From Anarhynchus alexandrinus (Eukaryota > Chordata > Aves > Charadriiformes > Charadriidae): a DNA stretch of 64,000 nt. A program made the translations under genes and the position numbers. The notes below the pieces were generated by a model. That model was not told where the DNA came from, searched no databases, and was given only the letters and a program-made list of their open reading frames with translations. Below are positions 1 to 14,610 of this stretch, one piece after another. Positions within the stretch are counted from its first letter, which is position 1; every line of letters starts with the position of its first letter. The stretch spans positions 3,005,403-3,069,402 of the forward strand of contig VUYV01000069.1 in the NCBI GenBank assembly GCA_008711295.1. Direction: 5' to 3'.

Positions 1-1495
<1,495 letters not shown>

Positions 1496-4400
1496 TCATT
1501 ATCTCCATGGCAAAATCCCCATCTTCCAATTAAAAGAAGTTACATAACACACCAAGAGATTACTTTACTTGCATGTAACAAAAACAAGGTCCCCTTTCCC
1601 TAGTCAAACACAACATTCCAGGTCTTGGAGAAGGAAGCGACTATTGGCTACTTGAGAAACTAGCAATATTCTCAGTATTTTGTTCAGTTTTGTCCTGTGA
1701 AATTCAAGTCCCTGGGAAATTTTGCTTTCAGATTTCTGTCCATGAGCATTAACATGACAAACATTTTAGAAATGAAAGAATGAAAGGTTTCCTGGTAGCA
1801 TTCAATTCTTGGCAAATACTGCAGATGATATTCCATGCAAAAATGTCAGAAAGTGTAAGCCAGAATATAGATTTCTTTGGATACATAGGAAAAGGACTTC
1901 AAGCCTTCATTGACGTCTGCCCAATCTAGCCAGTCTCAATGAATTAGCTTCTAGGAGAAAGTACTGAAAGTACTGAAAAAATCAAACCGACTACAGTCAG
2001 GATAAACTTGTCTGCTGATCTCCAAGGACAGATTTATTTCCATGCTCTTCACCTTGCTATAAAGAAGTCTTACAGGTTAAATTCTGGCACTGCAAAATAA
2101 TTAAACATGATGATTTTCCCTCTTCTTCTGCTAAGTATCCACTTCTCCTAGCTTGCTTTACATAATGTACTGCTAAACAAAAACAAGATAAATGCTTGTC
2201 GTGGCTAGCCACAATTCCTATTGTGGTTTTCTACAGCATGCAAACCCTTGGTATACCTTACTAAAAGGACATTTCTGCCCTAAGAAAGAAAAATACATGC
2301 TCACTGGTATGATCTTCGCTAATTCCTTTTGCGGTTCTTAATCACAAATGTGTGCACACATCCAGTAAAAATATATATAAATCTGTAGAATAAAAGTTAT
2401 CTACTGATTTTGCACCACAAGCTGATACAGCTAACAACAAGCTTTCAAGAGCAGAGCTATGCTTTAAGCTTTGACTCGTACAACCAACACATTTTCACAA
2501 CATGGTTCCACAAACAGTTTTTGTAGCACCTTCATATTACAAAGAAATATTTTAAAAGTGTATCAAGCATAAGCTAACTACTAATGTCTGCTAAAGCCTG
2601 AAACTAACCTACAGTATGACCTGTCCTCATATCAGTAAGAGATTTCTGTTGCTAACCCACTTAAGGCAATTTCTTTGATGTGCTTTGTTTTAATTAGCAG
2701 GAAATAACTAACAGATTTCTTCCACAGGCAGTAACAATCCCTCACCTCACCTGTCCTCCAATTACAGCAAGACTGGGTATGATGGACAAGTATAGATAGT
2801 TGTATATTTAGAAGATTTAAACCAAGCATCCAGGTTACTCCCTATTTAAGTTTGGTTTAGGGATGTCATGGCAATTTTCTCTTCAAAAATAATCATCTAG
2901 CACACTTGTACCATCATCCAAATGAGTCATGTTTAAAATTAGGTGTTTATACTCCTTTGTGCAAGGTGGCAGTTGAGATGGAAGGGAGTGGACATAGTTT
3001 AGTTTTAAGGAAATAAGGAAGCTATGCCAGAAATCATGTATTCTGCTTGCTATTCAACAAACATATATGAGAAAGTTATTAGACTGGACAAAAAAAAACC
3101 CCCAACCCTGTATTTTATTTGAGAGGTATCCTTCATTATTTCCCAAATGACCCAAGTTCAGAGAGATATGCTTTGTGAGAAAAGGCACTAGCATAGCTGC
3201 CAACTGACCACTGGAGCAGAGACACCCAAGTTGCAAGCAGGCCCCCACAGGGGTTTCTCCTAAAACCTGTGTGTCTCTTTTCCAGAGCTTTCAGGAGAAA
3301 AGCCTTATGTAGAAACTATCATGCAGGACAGAATATGCTCTACTGACAAAAGAGAGCAAGGAATGGTATAGACAGTGTCCTACCAGCAAAGGAGGCAAAA
3401 TAAGCACAACTCTTACAAATCTTTATTTCTTGTGTCAACAAAGTACAGAACGTACACAGCAGCAAGCCAGAAAGCACTAGCCAAGTTCAAAGTGTATTGA
3501 CAAAGCAAATTCATTCTGGTGCAATTTAGATAAAGTTTCATAGTTTCTCTGCCACAATACTCTGAATCTTACTGCATGCTCCAGACAACTGTGAAATGCT
3601 CAAATGACATGCAGTTGCTAGAGTTTTGTTTGAAGAATACATGGCTAATTAGAAAGGAAAAAAGTAAATGAGTGAACACTTACTGAGGGGAAAACATCAC
3701 AAATACAAAATCCCAAGTTTAATACTGTCTTTCTTTAGTCCATTACTTCATTTGGTCTATTCTTAAGCAATTATTCTATTTCCAAATACCGCTTTTCCTT
3801 AAAACTTAAGAAATAAGACAGATGGGGCAGAAGAAATATGCAAAGACCAAATATTCTTAAGCAGCCAGTCCTTTCTTACAGCAAAGTAGCAAAGCCTCCT
3901 AACGCTGAATCTTGCTCTCATAACAACTCTTCTTACTTCCTTCTGAACAAGGCAGATTTGCACTTCTCTCTGAAAGTCAGAGGAGGGGCAAAAGGGTCCA
4001 CAGATAAGGGAGCCTAGATTTAGATATATAGCAACAGACACAGAACTGACGACCAGCACTCTGAGACATGAACTTTGGGTTACAACAGAGCTGCCTGTAA
4101 CAGTAACAGCTTCTTGGCACTGAGCTGACAAGAAAATAAAATGGAATGATACAGACTATTGAGAGAGACATGCAGAACAAAAGCAAAACATTCATCACAA
4201 CGTAATTCCGTCACACATCTTATATCAAGTCAATTTTGTGCGCACTTCTGGCTTGTTTTCATCTACCGATACAGCAGGTCTAGAGATACAGAAAATGGCA
4301 ACATGGGACAGATAGAGCACAGCTTCTGTATGAGGAACGCTTAAACAGAGTCAAGAAAAAGGCAGATGAGAGCAGGAGAGAACAGACCTCCACAAGATCA

Positions 4401-5106
4401 CGAGTGACAGAGGAAAGGTAAATATGAAACAACAACTGGTTGTTTCAAGAGTAGGAGACATTCAGGAAAACCATAAAAAGACAGCTTCAAAGCAAAGCAA
4501 AATATTCTTCACAAAGTATATAACTATGTTTAAAGTTCATGTAGCTGGACAAAACCAAAATAATCCATAACAAACTTCATATTTGAAGATGCAATTTCTA
4601 ACTTAGGAACTCCTAGACCATGAAATCACTGACAGACAGAATGGTAAGCAACCATACAGTGATACTCCAGCAGCACTTCTCATATATTCTTGTCTGAGCA
4701 TCTGCTGTTGACCCACTATCAATACTGGGTTTGATATGATGGCCGTTTATCTGCCCTTTCATTAACGTAAGCTCCAAAACAACTGCAGATAAAGGGTTTT
4801 CTTAAGACATTGGCACCACTGTGCAGGTACTTTCAGAGAAGTGCCTGAGGTTCAGTTTCCCTTGAGCAAGTACCATGGTAGTGAGCTGTTTTCGTTTTTT
4901 TTTCCCCGTTCTTCTCCAGAGTGAGCTTTGAGAAGGCACAGACAGGCACACTGGATTTACAGGAACTTTAATTCCAGAATCATACTCCAAAACTGAGTTG
5001 AAAATGCAAATAATGCTTCCTATCTGTTGAGATTTTGAGGTAGTGATGACAACAGGTCTTCCAGCATCCAATTTCAAACTGACACCCAGCACATAGTAGA
5101 GATATG

Positions 5107-5180
5107 TATTAAATTTTTTCAAACAATATATTATAATCCACTGTGTATTAATTTTTCAAACAATACATTATAATCCATGT
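5107..5180. repeat. Imperfect tandem duplication, about 38 bp unit, two copies
   Basis: The core CAAACAATATATTATAATCC is followed about 39 bases later by CAAACAATACATTATAATCC. Each copy is preceded by TATTAA and a T run. The copies differ by one substitution plus small indels, which suggests a local replication-slippage duplication within SAMTOR intron 1. Confidence 0.8.
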
Positions 5181-8100
5181 GCAAATACTGCATTAACTCT
5201 AGTGGAGTTAAACGTTTATTTATGAATCATAGCTTGTGTAACCAAAAAGGTAGTAAAATATGCAGGAAGGTTTCATTGCAAAACTAATGGTTACTAAAAA
5301 GATAAATAAATTCTTCTGTTAAGTAATCAATAATAAAGAAAATTAAACAGAAGTTTGTGGTAGGCTAATCTAAAGGAATAAAAAAATGTCTTGCATGTTT
5401 GATCACATCTTAAAGTCAACATTTGATATTGTGCATTAAACTTTTCACCTGACGTACTCATAACCATATCATAATGTAAAGTTTAAAGCTACTTGACACT
5501 GTTACTATGCATGTGGAGACCACCTTTTATGTGATTTAAAACCCGGTTTGAGCATTGACTCTTCCGAGATCTTCATACACCTCAGATCTCCATCAAGGAA
5601 CCAGTTATGCCAACCTCCAGCTGAAAAGTGCGATTGGCAAGACTGGCTCCTAACAGGGGTTTCACACACCTTTCAAATCACTATGGTGACAGTATTTTAA
5701 AATTCTTTAATGTTTGCTCTCCTCTCTATCCAGAATTGCCTAGAAAATAAATAAATTACCAACTCTTCACCTTGAATATTAACTATTCTTTTAAAAACAA
5801 AAAAGCCCAAAGCCCACCTCTTTCTAGCAATTCTGTCAATCAACAAATGACTGACCAACCTGTAGGTTCTTTGTAACAGTCTTTTCTAATGCAATAACAA
5901 AACCCCAATACTTTTTACCTGGAACAGATGAACCCCTCTAAATAGTTTCCACCCACATTAATATTGCCCGCAGAATAGCCAGATCAAACCCCCAAACACA
6001 TCCACAGAGTAATCAGCAGTTGCTGAATCCTGTCACAGACTGAACAGGTCAGGCATGCAGAAGTTATTTTTAAATTATCCTAATTACAAGATAGCTTTAA
6101 TTGTGGGTGACAGCAATAAAGACCTAACGTTAGCTGTAAGCTTCAACAACTGAAAACATTTTTAATAAAGAAGAAAGAATCATACAAGCTCAGTAAGAGC
6201 TCCTGTCATTCCACGTTTATTTACAAGATCTCAAAGGTCCCCAGCACAGCGTGAGAAGACCACGTTTCTCATTCTTGGTGGGACAATCCCACACCATAAA
6301 AATAGACTGCCTGGAGAGAACAGTTAAGAAAAAAAAAAAAATCAACTTTCTTGCATCCTATTTTTTATTTGTCTTTTTTATTTTTAAAAGATGTATCATT
6401 GTAAAGTGCTAAATGAAACTGTCATTTAAGGTATGTTTATGAAATAAATAGGAAAAATTAATTAGTCAATTATTCTTCAGCTTCTGATGGAACAAATCAT
6501 ATCAATTGGTATTTTAAACAAAACACAACCCTCTATATATAAAAGAAACAGAGCTCAGTTTTGTTAAAGGCAGTATTTTTCATTTTGGATCAGGCAGATG
6601 CAATGTGGGTTTAGGTCTTAATCAACAACTCCCCTCAAAAGAAACAGTTTTTTAACACTTGAAGAAAAATGGAATTAGAACAACCATTATTTCCTTTAGG
6701 AAAACCACAATTTTCCAATTCAACGTAGATGTAATTAAAAAAAAAAGGGGGGGGACCCCAACCAAACAAGGGTTTCAGGGTTTGAAGTCTTAGCTACCTA
6801 CATGCTGATATAAATTGGTAACGTAAAAAAACAGATTCAATCCACTCCCTTTTCAATACTTCTGAAAAGGAGAAAATAAATTTGTCAAAAAGAGAAATTT
6901 GTCAATAAATTGACAAACAATGAAAGCCAGAAGCGAAAGTGACATGTTCCTATTTGTGCAATAGTTATTAATAAAGCTCTTGGGCTCTTGGAATTGCTCA
7001 TTGTAAAAAACAAACGTATCCCCACAATTAGCAAGTGCCCATGACAATGCTGGGTAACTTCAGATGATAGGCTACTGGCCACAGCAATGCCTAGCAAGAT
7101 CTTTGAGCTTTCTTTTTTGTTGTTGATGGCAATGCACTGCAGAATGAAAAAAATCCATCTCATTTTTAGCCTCTTAAGACCGCCTCTCACTCACTTGCTG
7201 GAAACAGTAAACTAGCTTCTACAACATGCTAAACGGTGCTACCCTACATTGTCCGCCAAGCTAAAGCTGAAATCAAATTGCTGTGAACATCCAACAAAAT
7301 TTCTTCATTAACATTGACTTGTCAGCTGAAATTTAGCTGTGCTACTAAATGTCTGGATACTGTGGCAATGATTAATAAAGTTACATGAGGAATATCAGCT
7401 AATACTATGCTATTTACAGTTTTCAGTGTACACAAGATAAACTAGAAACTTGCTGAACATCTGTCCTACTAAAACAGCATATCCAGTATTTCTTGTGAAA
7501 GACATTAGGTATTTTTGGCTTCACTGTTTTCCAGTTTTATATGTCTAAATACATAACATGAACTTCAACTCGGGCAAAGTTCAAGCAATCAGAGCTAATA
7601 TTTTCCTTCTCTTGTCTGACTAGTGTTTGCCTTACATTTCTTAGGATTTACCTGAAATCTTTCACAATAAAATGTTAAAAAAACCCCACCAAAGTGCAAG
7701 AACCTTATTTTCTCTATCTCAATATCAACATTGCTCCCTTCTACTCACATAGAAAGGATCCATTTGACCAAATGCAGATTTCTACATCTGACCTGTCAGG
7801 TAAACTTCCTATCTATCTGTTTACACTAGACTCCCAGGGCACAACTCATCTGCTATTTAAAGCATCTAATAGGGGTCAGCGTGTATCACCCTGAAGAATG
7901 ATTTGTGTCTCCAATCTGCTGTAAATCTCTGATGGCTGTCACACAAACAGTGGGGAGCCTACTTGTGATAGTTTAAGCAATTACTGCCCCCAGGTGTTGG
8001 ACCTACTCTATTGGAAACTATCACCCCTCTCTCCTCTTCCCCAAACCTGACTTTCTGGGAGAGACTATGTGCTGCACCTCAACACCACCACTGCAGAGAT

Positions 8101-9173
8101 TAACAGAAACTACTGATTTTGGTAGATTTGTGCAAACACAGGAGCAAAGCAGCTGAGGCACAGGTACAGATTTCATTACGCTGACCCTGCAAGAGGAACA
8201 CCATTTTCCCCACAAAGGCAACAAGGGAGCTAGGAAGGAGGTTACTTAGAGCATTCAGTGGATGCAAGTCTGTGCTGTAGCCAGTGGGCATTCAAAATTT
8301 GTGGGCTAGCTAAATTATAGCAACAATTTTATTAGTTAAATCCCCCAAACAGTAAAATGTTATGGGATTTCTAATGGAAGTTTCACTGCAAAACTGGTCT
8401 GCAACCTGTAAGGACAATCATATCTTAATGCCTATGTCATAAAATAGCATCAACTTTAATTTTTAATGAAATGGAATTTAGTTTCTGTTGATTGAAAATG
8501 TAACAATTACTGTTCCCAAATGTTTACCTCTTCCAAGAAATTCATGCAAGTGGGGAAAGACAAATGGAGAACTAAAATATAACTGGTTTACTGTGTAGAA
8601 ATAAATATAAGTTTTCAACAAAAAGGAGTAACAACTGTTAACTTACCACGTAAAGTTAGTGACAAAGTTTTCCTGTCCTGTGAAAAATGCCACTATTGCA
8701 AAATGTTTCCTGTTTCACATCAGGAAGAACTTACGCTCTCTCAAGGTTTTTCATGAAAAACATGAGAGAGGAAGAGACCATAAAGCAACTGACTTCAGAA
8801 CGACTCGTCTCACACGAACGTCTAAACCACTTACCTACTTAGACTACTTACTATTGTCAGGCAGTGTTCTGTAAATTCTTCCGAATTTTCTGGATTTGAA
8901 AAAACTCTTAATAAAGTTACTACCCATTTCTTTGAAGTTTCAACAAATCTTTCTTTTAATGAATCAAACTACCACCTAGAAATATTTCTATCAGCTTTTG
9001 TGATACGGTATCTAATATCAGGCCAAACATCAGTGCTCTGTGATTCTAAGCCTGAGCAGTACGGAAGGAGGGACAAAACACACAGCAAAATATTTCATAA
9101 AATAGCTTTACAGATACCTCAGCAATTTTTTTCCACTTGTACTGAATACGGGACTTCCAGGGAGAAGTAAAGG

Positions 9174-9220
9174 GTCTTGCAAATCATCTTTCATCAAAAA
9201 AGTCTTGCAAATCATCTTTC
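9174..9220. repeat. 19-bp exact direct repeat, period 28
   Basis: GTCTTGCAAATCATCTTTC occurs at 9174-9192 and again at 9202-9220, separated by an A-rich spacer. Just downstream ACATATAAAA also occurs twice (from about 9227 and about 9242). This is a small recent duplication in intron 1 with no visible function. Confidence 0.85.
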
Positions 9221-12200
9221 CAGGCTACATATAAAACCTATACATATAAAATCTATATAACTGAGGGTCATGCTGCATATAAAGTGTTTACTTGATAAAT
9301 ACAGCTCTGCATGACTACAAAGGTAGCAAACAACTGGGAGAAAGAAAAAAAAAAGGGTGCCTCTGTATCAGGGGAGGGATTTTTATCACAGTAAAAATTA
9401 ACCCTATTTGGCTGCTACAAGCAACAGGAAACACACAAATATTACATAGCAGATGTTCCACAGATCATGTTTAGTTCCCTACGAACCACTAAATCTGCTT
9501 TAACAAGCCTGTCTGTCAGGCCTGACAGACATCAGCGTACGTGCTACACACACAACATACAGGCATATAGGCAACCAATACGACATGTTCCAGACTATGG
9601 CTACAGGTACCTAAAAGATGCATAGTGGAAAATCCTGTAAAATTTGGGGTCACCTATCATACCAGGCAGCAGAACTAGGAGCAAGAGACTAAATGAGAAA
9701 CTGTTTTTCCCCTCCTTCTCCCATGTTGCAACAGGCTAGTAGAAGCCCAAATTCAGGTTTCATGATTTCTGTACTTTCTAAGTGCTTGAGACAAGCATGC
9801 AGAACCCTGAAGTTTCTCATGAGTAAATAACTGAGCACTTGAGAGCTGTTGTTTCAGCTTTTGGATTTTACCCTGGTGTGTAAGGTAATTAAGATTAAAC
9901 TAATCCTTTTGGACAGGAAACAGAAGTAAAACTTCATAAAAACATTAAGTTTTATGCTAATAAGATACACTCCTAAGTGAACACATTACAACTCAGTGTG
10001 TTTTCTCACTTAAGAATGTTTTCTTCATGGAAAAAAATGTTTATAGGCTAACCTGAGGAATGATGTGTACTTTTAGGAACCACTAGACATGTTTTCTTTG
10101 TCTCTATCACTGTATTAAAGTAGTCTAAGAGAACTTATTAACAATAGGCTAATTTAGTTGACACTACCACTCAGTGTGGACAAGGATCAATCACCTTAAT
10201 AAAAAAAAAATCACATTTTTTTTCTTCACACTAAAAACCCCACACTTAATTCAGTTAAACTTAATTAAACCATTTTAAAATATATGATGTATAATACTAC
10301 CTTAGCATCCACAGTGTTGGGGCGAAGAGTATCCTACAATCACAAAATACCAAATCTGCCATGGCATTTATGATTACATACTACCCTTCTTCATTTATTA
10401 ATCAACAGGGAGGGCGTAAGGGGAAGAGAAGGAAATTGAAAAGGATGAAAGGAAAATGACATGAAAAAGGGAGGAAAATATAAATATTCCCACTAGGAAG
10501 TCACTCTAGATTAATAACATCTCAAAAATAGGAAAAGGTTAGTACTAGTCATACAGTAAAAAGTTAAAATTGTTGAAGAAAACAGAAAATGCAGTTCAAT
10601 GCTAGCTTAAAGTTTAAGCTGAACCATTTTGAACATGGCAAATGCTTGTCATAAATACACTGGCATGCTCTGGGACTATGATATGACATGAGCTACAGTA
10701 TAGAAGTAAAAACAAAATCCATCCACCATACTTACAAGCCAAAGTGGTTCAACAAATGCAGAACTAAAAAAAGTAGCCGAGATTCAGCTCTGATGAATCT
10801 CAAGAATTATATTTTTTTCACCAAGAAAAAAAACATCAAACCATTTAGATTACATGATGCTGACTGAACTTTACTCTATTAATTCCTTAGTAACTGCAAA
10901 AAATTTGTTGTGATGCATCCCTGGTTAAGAAATACTGCTTTTGCACTTTGACAAGCATGCAACTTCTTCAGAAACATGTTAGCTTGCAGTTTTGAAGCAT
11001 ACTGTCACTTTTCCAGTGGCTCATCTTCAAAAAAGAGGGGAACCATCGTGGGAAATGAAACAAAATCATAACAACGGTGCCAGTTATAAGCAAGCCAGAT
11101 AATACACAGACTGGCCTTTTACAATTGCTCATTGAAACTCAAGGCTTGCTAACATCAGCAAGGCAAATGAATTCTCAAAGAAATCAGCTTATTAAAATCA
11201 AGTCTGTATCACTTCTATCAACAAACATCTCGGTGTCTCAAGGACGCATCTATTTCCCTTTAACAATTCTAACAGAAGACAGTAACTTCAGATCATATTA
11301 CAATACCAAAGGCTTTCTTAGACTTATCCAAGCTGTGCAACATAATCATATAGCTTTCAGAAGGATACTCAACATGCCTTTGCCTCTACCAACAAAGTTA
11401 TTAAGCAATTCTATTTTAGTATCTACAGACAAAGCACCAAAGTCCATGCAACAGCAATTCTAGTACGGTTTGCTTATTTAGACAAAATGGAAACTAGCTT
11501 CATAGAACTGTAGCAAATGTGAGAAGAGGCAGAGTGAAAAAAAAATTAAAAAAAAAAAAGACCAGACAAAAAATAAGACAATACAAGATTCTGAAATAAT
11601 ACAGATAGTTCTGTTTCTGCTTCAGAGGTGGGTGCACTGCACTGTGGAGACGAGACTTTTCCTGTGCAATAAGCTGTAAGCATATAACCAAGGATGCAGT
11701 TTTTACCTTTGCTTTTTCATATCCAAGTTATAATTAAATTCATACCGAGAAATTACAGAGGATTTGTTGCTTTTTTACTTCACTTTAGCAAACTGTCAAC
11801 TTTGATTTTTCCAGGCTAACGTACTTGCCAGTTAGTGTCTCTGAGTATTAGAAAACAAAAACAAACAAAAACCTCAACAAAAGATCCTTCACAGGTCGAG
11901 CACATACTGGTATCACAATTTCAGAATTACATTAAAGGCATTTAGGAAGGAGATTCTCAAGTCTGCTTTTAGAAGCATAGAGAAACGTAGGGAGAAAAGA
12001 CTCCAAAAATAAAATTCTTAAGTTGAAACAACCTAATGTATGAAGTACTACGACTACTAATCATTAGTAACTTGTAAAGACCACCTACTATTGGATGGGT
12101 AGGTAATGGGTGGAGCTGTCCTTGTTGCATAGATGTGATGAACTGTTTAGGTTTTAACTCTCTCCATGAAAACACATACTACGTTGCTAATTTAGAGTGA

Positions 12201-13845
12201 CTAGAAAAATCACTGTAAAGTTTTCACTAACACATGATTTACAGGACATATGAAGTAAGTTAAGAGTGCTGTTCGCTCTTTTGTTTAACAAATTACACTG
12301 AACTAAAGATAAAACACAACTTACCCTTACATACTAACTTGCTCTTTGCTGAGAAGTAGGCTTACATAGAATTCTATGTAATTTACACTCTCATCTAAAA
12401 AAAATTCAGTTGTTACAGAGATTGCTCACTTTTTTTTTTTCTTTTCAAAGTTAACAGTGCCAATGTTTGCCTGCCTTAATCTGCAGGCACTCTGAAATAA
12501 CAGAGAAATAGGAACTGCTCAAAGCTGGGCTCTTTTGGCAGGATTTAACTGTTAAAACGTATTATGTTCCTTCACCTAAATGTCAGGAGAACAAGGGAGA
12601 TACTCCCTTCAGTTTTGGCTTACCAAGTCTAAAATAAGCAGTAACTCTTGATCATTGTCTACATAGGTAGACATCTGTGCCCATATCCCATGGACAGGCT
12701 CCCACAGAGACTTCTGAAGTCCCGAAAGCAGAATGACCTTGTTACTCTAACAGAAGTGTCATACACAGACATACAGGAGAGGCAAGAACTAGTGCCTACA
12801 ACAGGAAGAGTTCACATTTTATAAGTGTCCTTCTTGAGATATGCACCAGATCAGTAAGAGCTGTGGACTCACTGAAAGAATGAATGGATGAATTTTTTTG
12901 TAACCTGCATTATAAAGATTAGACAGATCGTTATAATCAACCTGAAGAAGACTACAAATTTCAGCAAACAAATCTCAACTCTGACACTCATCTGAAAGCA
13001 TTTCTGGGAGGTTTTAAGCATTCCAATACCACCCATAAGAACCTTGCATAAGGGCATTAATACTGATGACAAAGTAGATTTTTTGAAGGACTCAGAGTAA
13101 TTTATTTTACAACAGCTTTTCCCAACTCTTTCGCTTAGTGCTACAGCCTGAACTATCCCTCCACGGCTGAAAGACAGGAGGCACAAACAGTTCACAAACA
13201 CCCGTGCCTCTCCAAATCACCGTTCAATCTCTCTTGGCACTCATGACCTACTGTCCTCCCCAACCCTGCAGATTCCCAGTTTGGAAAACATCGCTGTACG
13301 GCTTGGAAGCCGCCTGTGCTGAAAGGCCTCGCTGTAGCTATCACCGACTAAATGTCACACGGTGTGTTAACCCAGGGCCACACGGACCCACGTCTACAGA
13401 CAGGTGTAGCACACCTATAGCCAAGCGCACATTTTCACCTCGCAGCATTATCCGTGCACACCAATCTTCTTCTCCTACATCCCACGGGGAAAGCTTCTAG
13501 AGATGCGCCCTGAGCCCTCCTCGGCCACGAAGGGGTCTCCGCTGCCAACAACCCCAGGAAAGCGGCAAAACCTCAGCAGACCCGACCGGGGCTCCTCGGC
13601 GGGGCTGCGGGGAGGAGCAGGAAGCGAGCCCGGAGCTGCTCCCAGCCACCCTCCCCCCCACCTCCACCGACACACCCCCTTCGGCAGCGGTCGGCGGCCC
13701 AGCCGGCCCGCACCGCTCCGGCAGCGGCTTAGGAGGGGACCGGGCCGCCCCACCGCCCCCCGCTCCGCTCCGCCCGCGGGGGGACACCCCGATCCGCGCC
13801 GAGCACCCCCGCGGGGGCGCCTCCCCCCCCCCCCCCCCGGCCCGG

Positions 13846-13850
<5 letters not shown>

Positions 13851-13877
<27 letters not shown>

Positions 13878-13878
13878 C
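13851..13878. repeat. 28-base C homopolymer at the left edge of the gap
   Basis: An uninterrupted C run abuts the N block. A 16-base C run (13823-13838) lies just before it. Position and length suggest a sequencing or consensus problem in very GC-rich DNA rather than true sequence. Confidence 0.85.
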
Positions 13879-14040
13879 NNNNNNNNNNNNNNNNNNNNNN
13901 NNNNNNNNNNNNNNNNNNNNNNNNNNNNNNNNNNNNNNNNNNNNNNNNNNNNNNNNNNNNNNNNNNNNNNNNNNNNNNNNNNNNNNNNNNNNNNNNNNNN
14001 NNNNNNNNNNNNNNNNNNNNNNNNNNNNNNNNNNNNNNNN
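13879..14040 (-). other. SAMTOR: Assembly gap (162 N), probable location of SAMTOR exon 1
   Basis: N bases interrupt the CpG island. In other vertebrates the first coding exon carries a short disordered Pro/Gly-rich start followed by a basic helix that joins the VGDF segment of the next exon. Neither strand of the readable island encodes that basic segment, so the start codon and exon 1 are most simply placed here. The run length is a gap estimate, so the true exon size cannot be given. Confidence 0.6.
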
Positions 14041-14050
14041 CGCGGCGGGG

Positions 14051-14051
<1 letters not shown>

Positions 14052-14098
<47 letters not shown>
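14052..14098. repeat. 47-base G homopolymer at the right edge of the gap
   Basis: An uninterrupted G run follows CGCGGCGGGGC at the right border of the N block. The left border carries a C run, so both edges are mononucleotide and of opposite base. This is better explained as an assembly artefact around a GC-rich hard stop than as biology. Confidence 0.85.
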
Positions 14099-14117
14099 CG
14101 TGAGCGCCGGGCGCGGT

Positions 14118-14137
14118 GGCGGGGCGGGCATGCGCGC
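14118..14137. promoter_or_regulatory. Sp1 GC box adjoining an NRF1-like motif
   Basis: GGCGGGGCGGGC (GC-box type) runs directly into GCATGCGCGC, close to the NRF1 consensus (C/T)GCGCATGCGC. Both are frequent in TATA-less CpG-island promoters and lie within about 100 bases of the presumed start region of SAMTOR. The motifs are visible; occupancy is inference. Confidence 0.55.
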
Positions 14138-14153
14138 GGCGCCCTCGCCGCTG

Positions 14154-14175
14154 GGCATGCCGGGAAATGGAGTCC
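14154..14175 (-). promoter_or_regulatory. ZNF143/THAP11 (SBS)-like promoter motif
   Basis: On the minus strand the sequence reads GACTCCATTTCCCGGCATGC, closely matching the ZNF143/THAP11-HCFC1 motif ACTACAATTCCCAGCATGC. The TTCCC and GCATGC cores are preserved, with a few mismatches in the ACTACA half. It points in the SAMTOR direction just upstream of the presumed first exon. This motif is characteristic of promoters of broadly expressed genes. Confidence 0.6.
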
Positions 14176-14610
14176 GCAACCGCCCCCGCCGCCTCAGGGC
14201 CGCGCCGCCCCCTCCCCGCGGCGGACAGCGGGGCTCTCCGGCGGGGCCTTTCGGGGTGTCCCGGCGCCCCGTGCTGTGGTCTCTCTCTCGGCCTTGAGGG
14301 CAGGGGGGTCGGCCGCACCCCGGAGGTGCGGGCTTGGTTATTTCCAGCCAAACTTCGCGCCCCGCCCCCCCCGCAGCTGGAGGCGGTCGCCCTGCGGGGC
14401 TCGACGAACCGGTGGGGGAAATTGGGCGAAAAACACACGAAGGGTGCAGGGGCAGCGCGACTTCCAGGGCGCCGCTGGGAGCGGGGGCTCCTCTCTCCTC
14501 CCTGCATGGCCCCCGCTCACCTGCCGCCCCAGGGACCCCCGTAACAGGTCCGGGCGGGAATCCCTCCCAAGTCAGGTGGTAAAAACCGTCCCCCACCTAG
14601 AAAGGACCTT

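Larger units (their letters stand above)
13501..14610 (-). promoter_or_regulatory. SAMTOR: CpG-island promoter of SAMTOR
   Basis: Base composition changes abruptly from AT-rich to GC-rich with dense CpG from about 13.5 kb and returns to ordinary sequence by about 14.6-14.8 kb. The island sits about 12.5 kb upstream (minus strand) of the SAMTOR exon, where the gene's first exon should be. I see no TATA box. The segment right of the gap carries GC boxes, an NRF1-like site and a ZNF143/THAP11-like site, typical of a TATA-less housekeeping promoter. Transcription to the left is inferred from the downstream exon. Divergent transcription to the right is possible but I see no supporting exon. Confidence 0.85.

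Noticed and set aside
11077..11463. 128-codon open frame on the plus strand in SAMTOR intron 1
   Set aside because: No domain, no recognisable family and no splice or promoter context; such lengths arise by chance in tens of kilobases.
13475..14596. Open frames of 264 to 373 codons across the CpG island on both strands
   Set aside because: They run through 162 N bases and long G or C runs, and their Pro/Gly/Arg composition simply reflects GC content. None contains the SAMTOR exon 1 segment.
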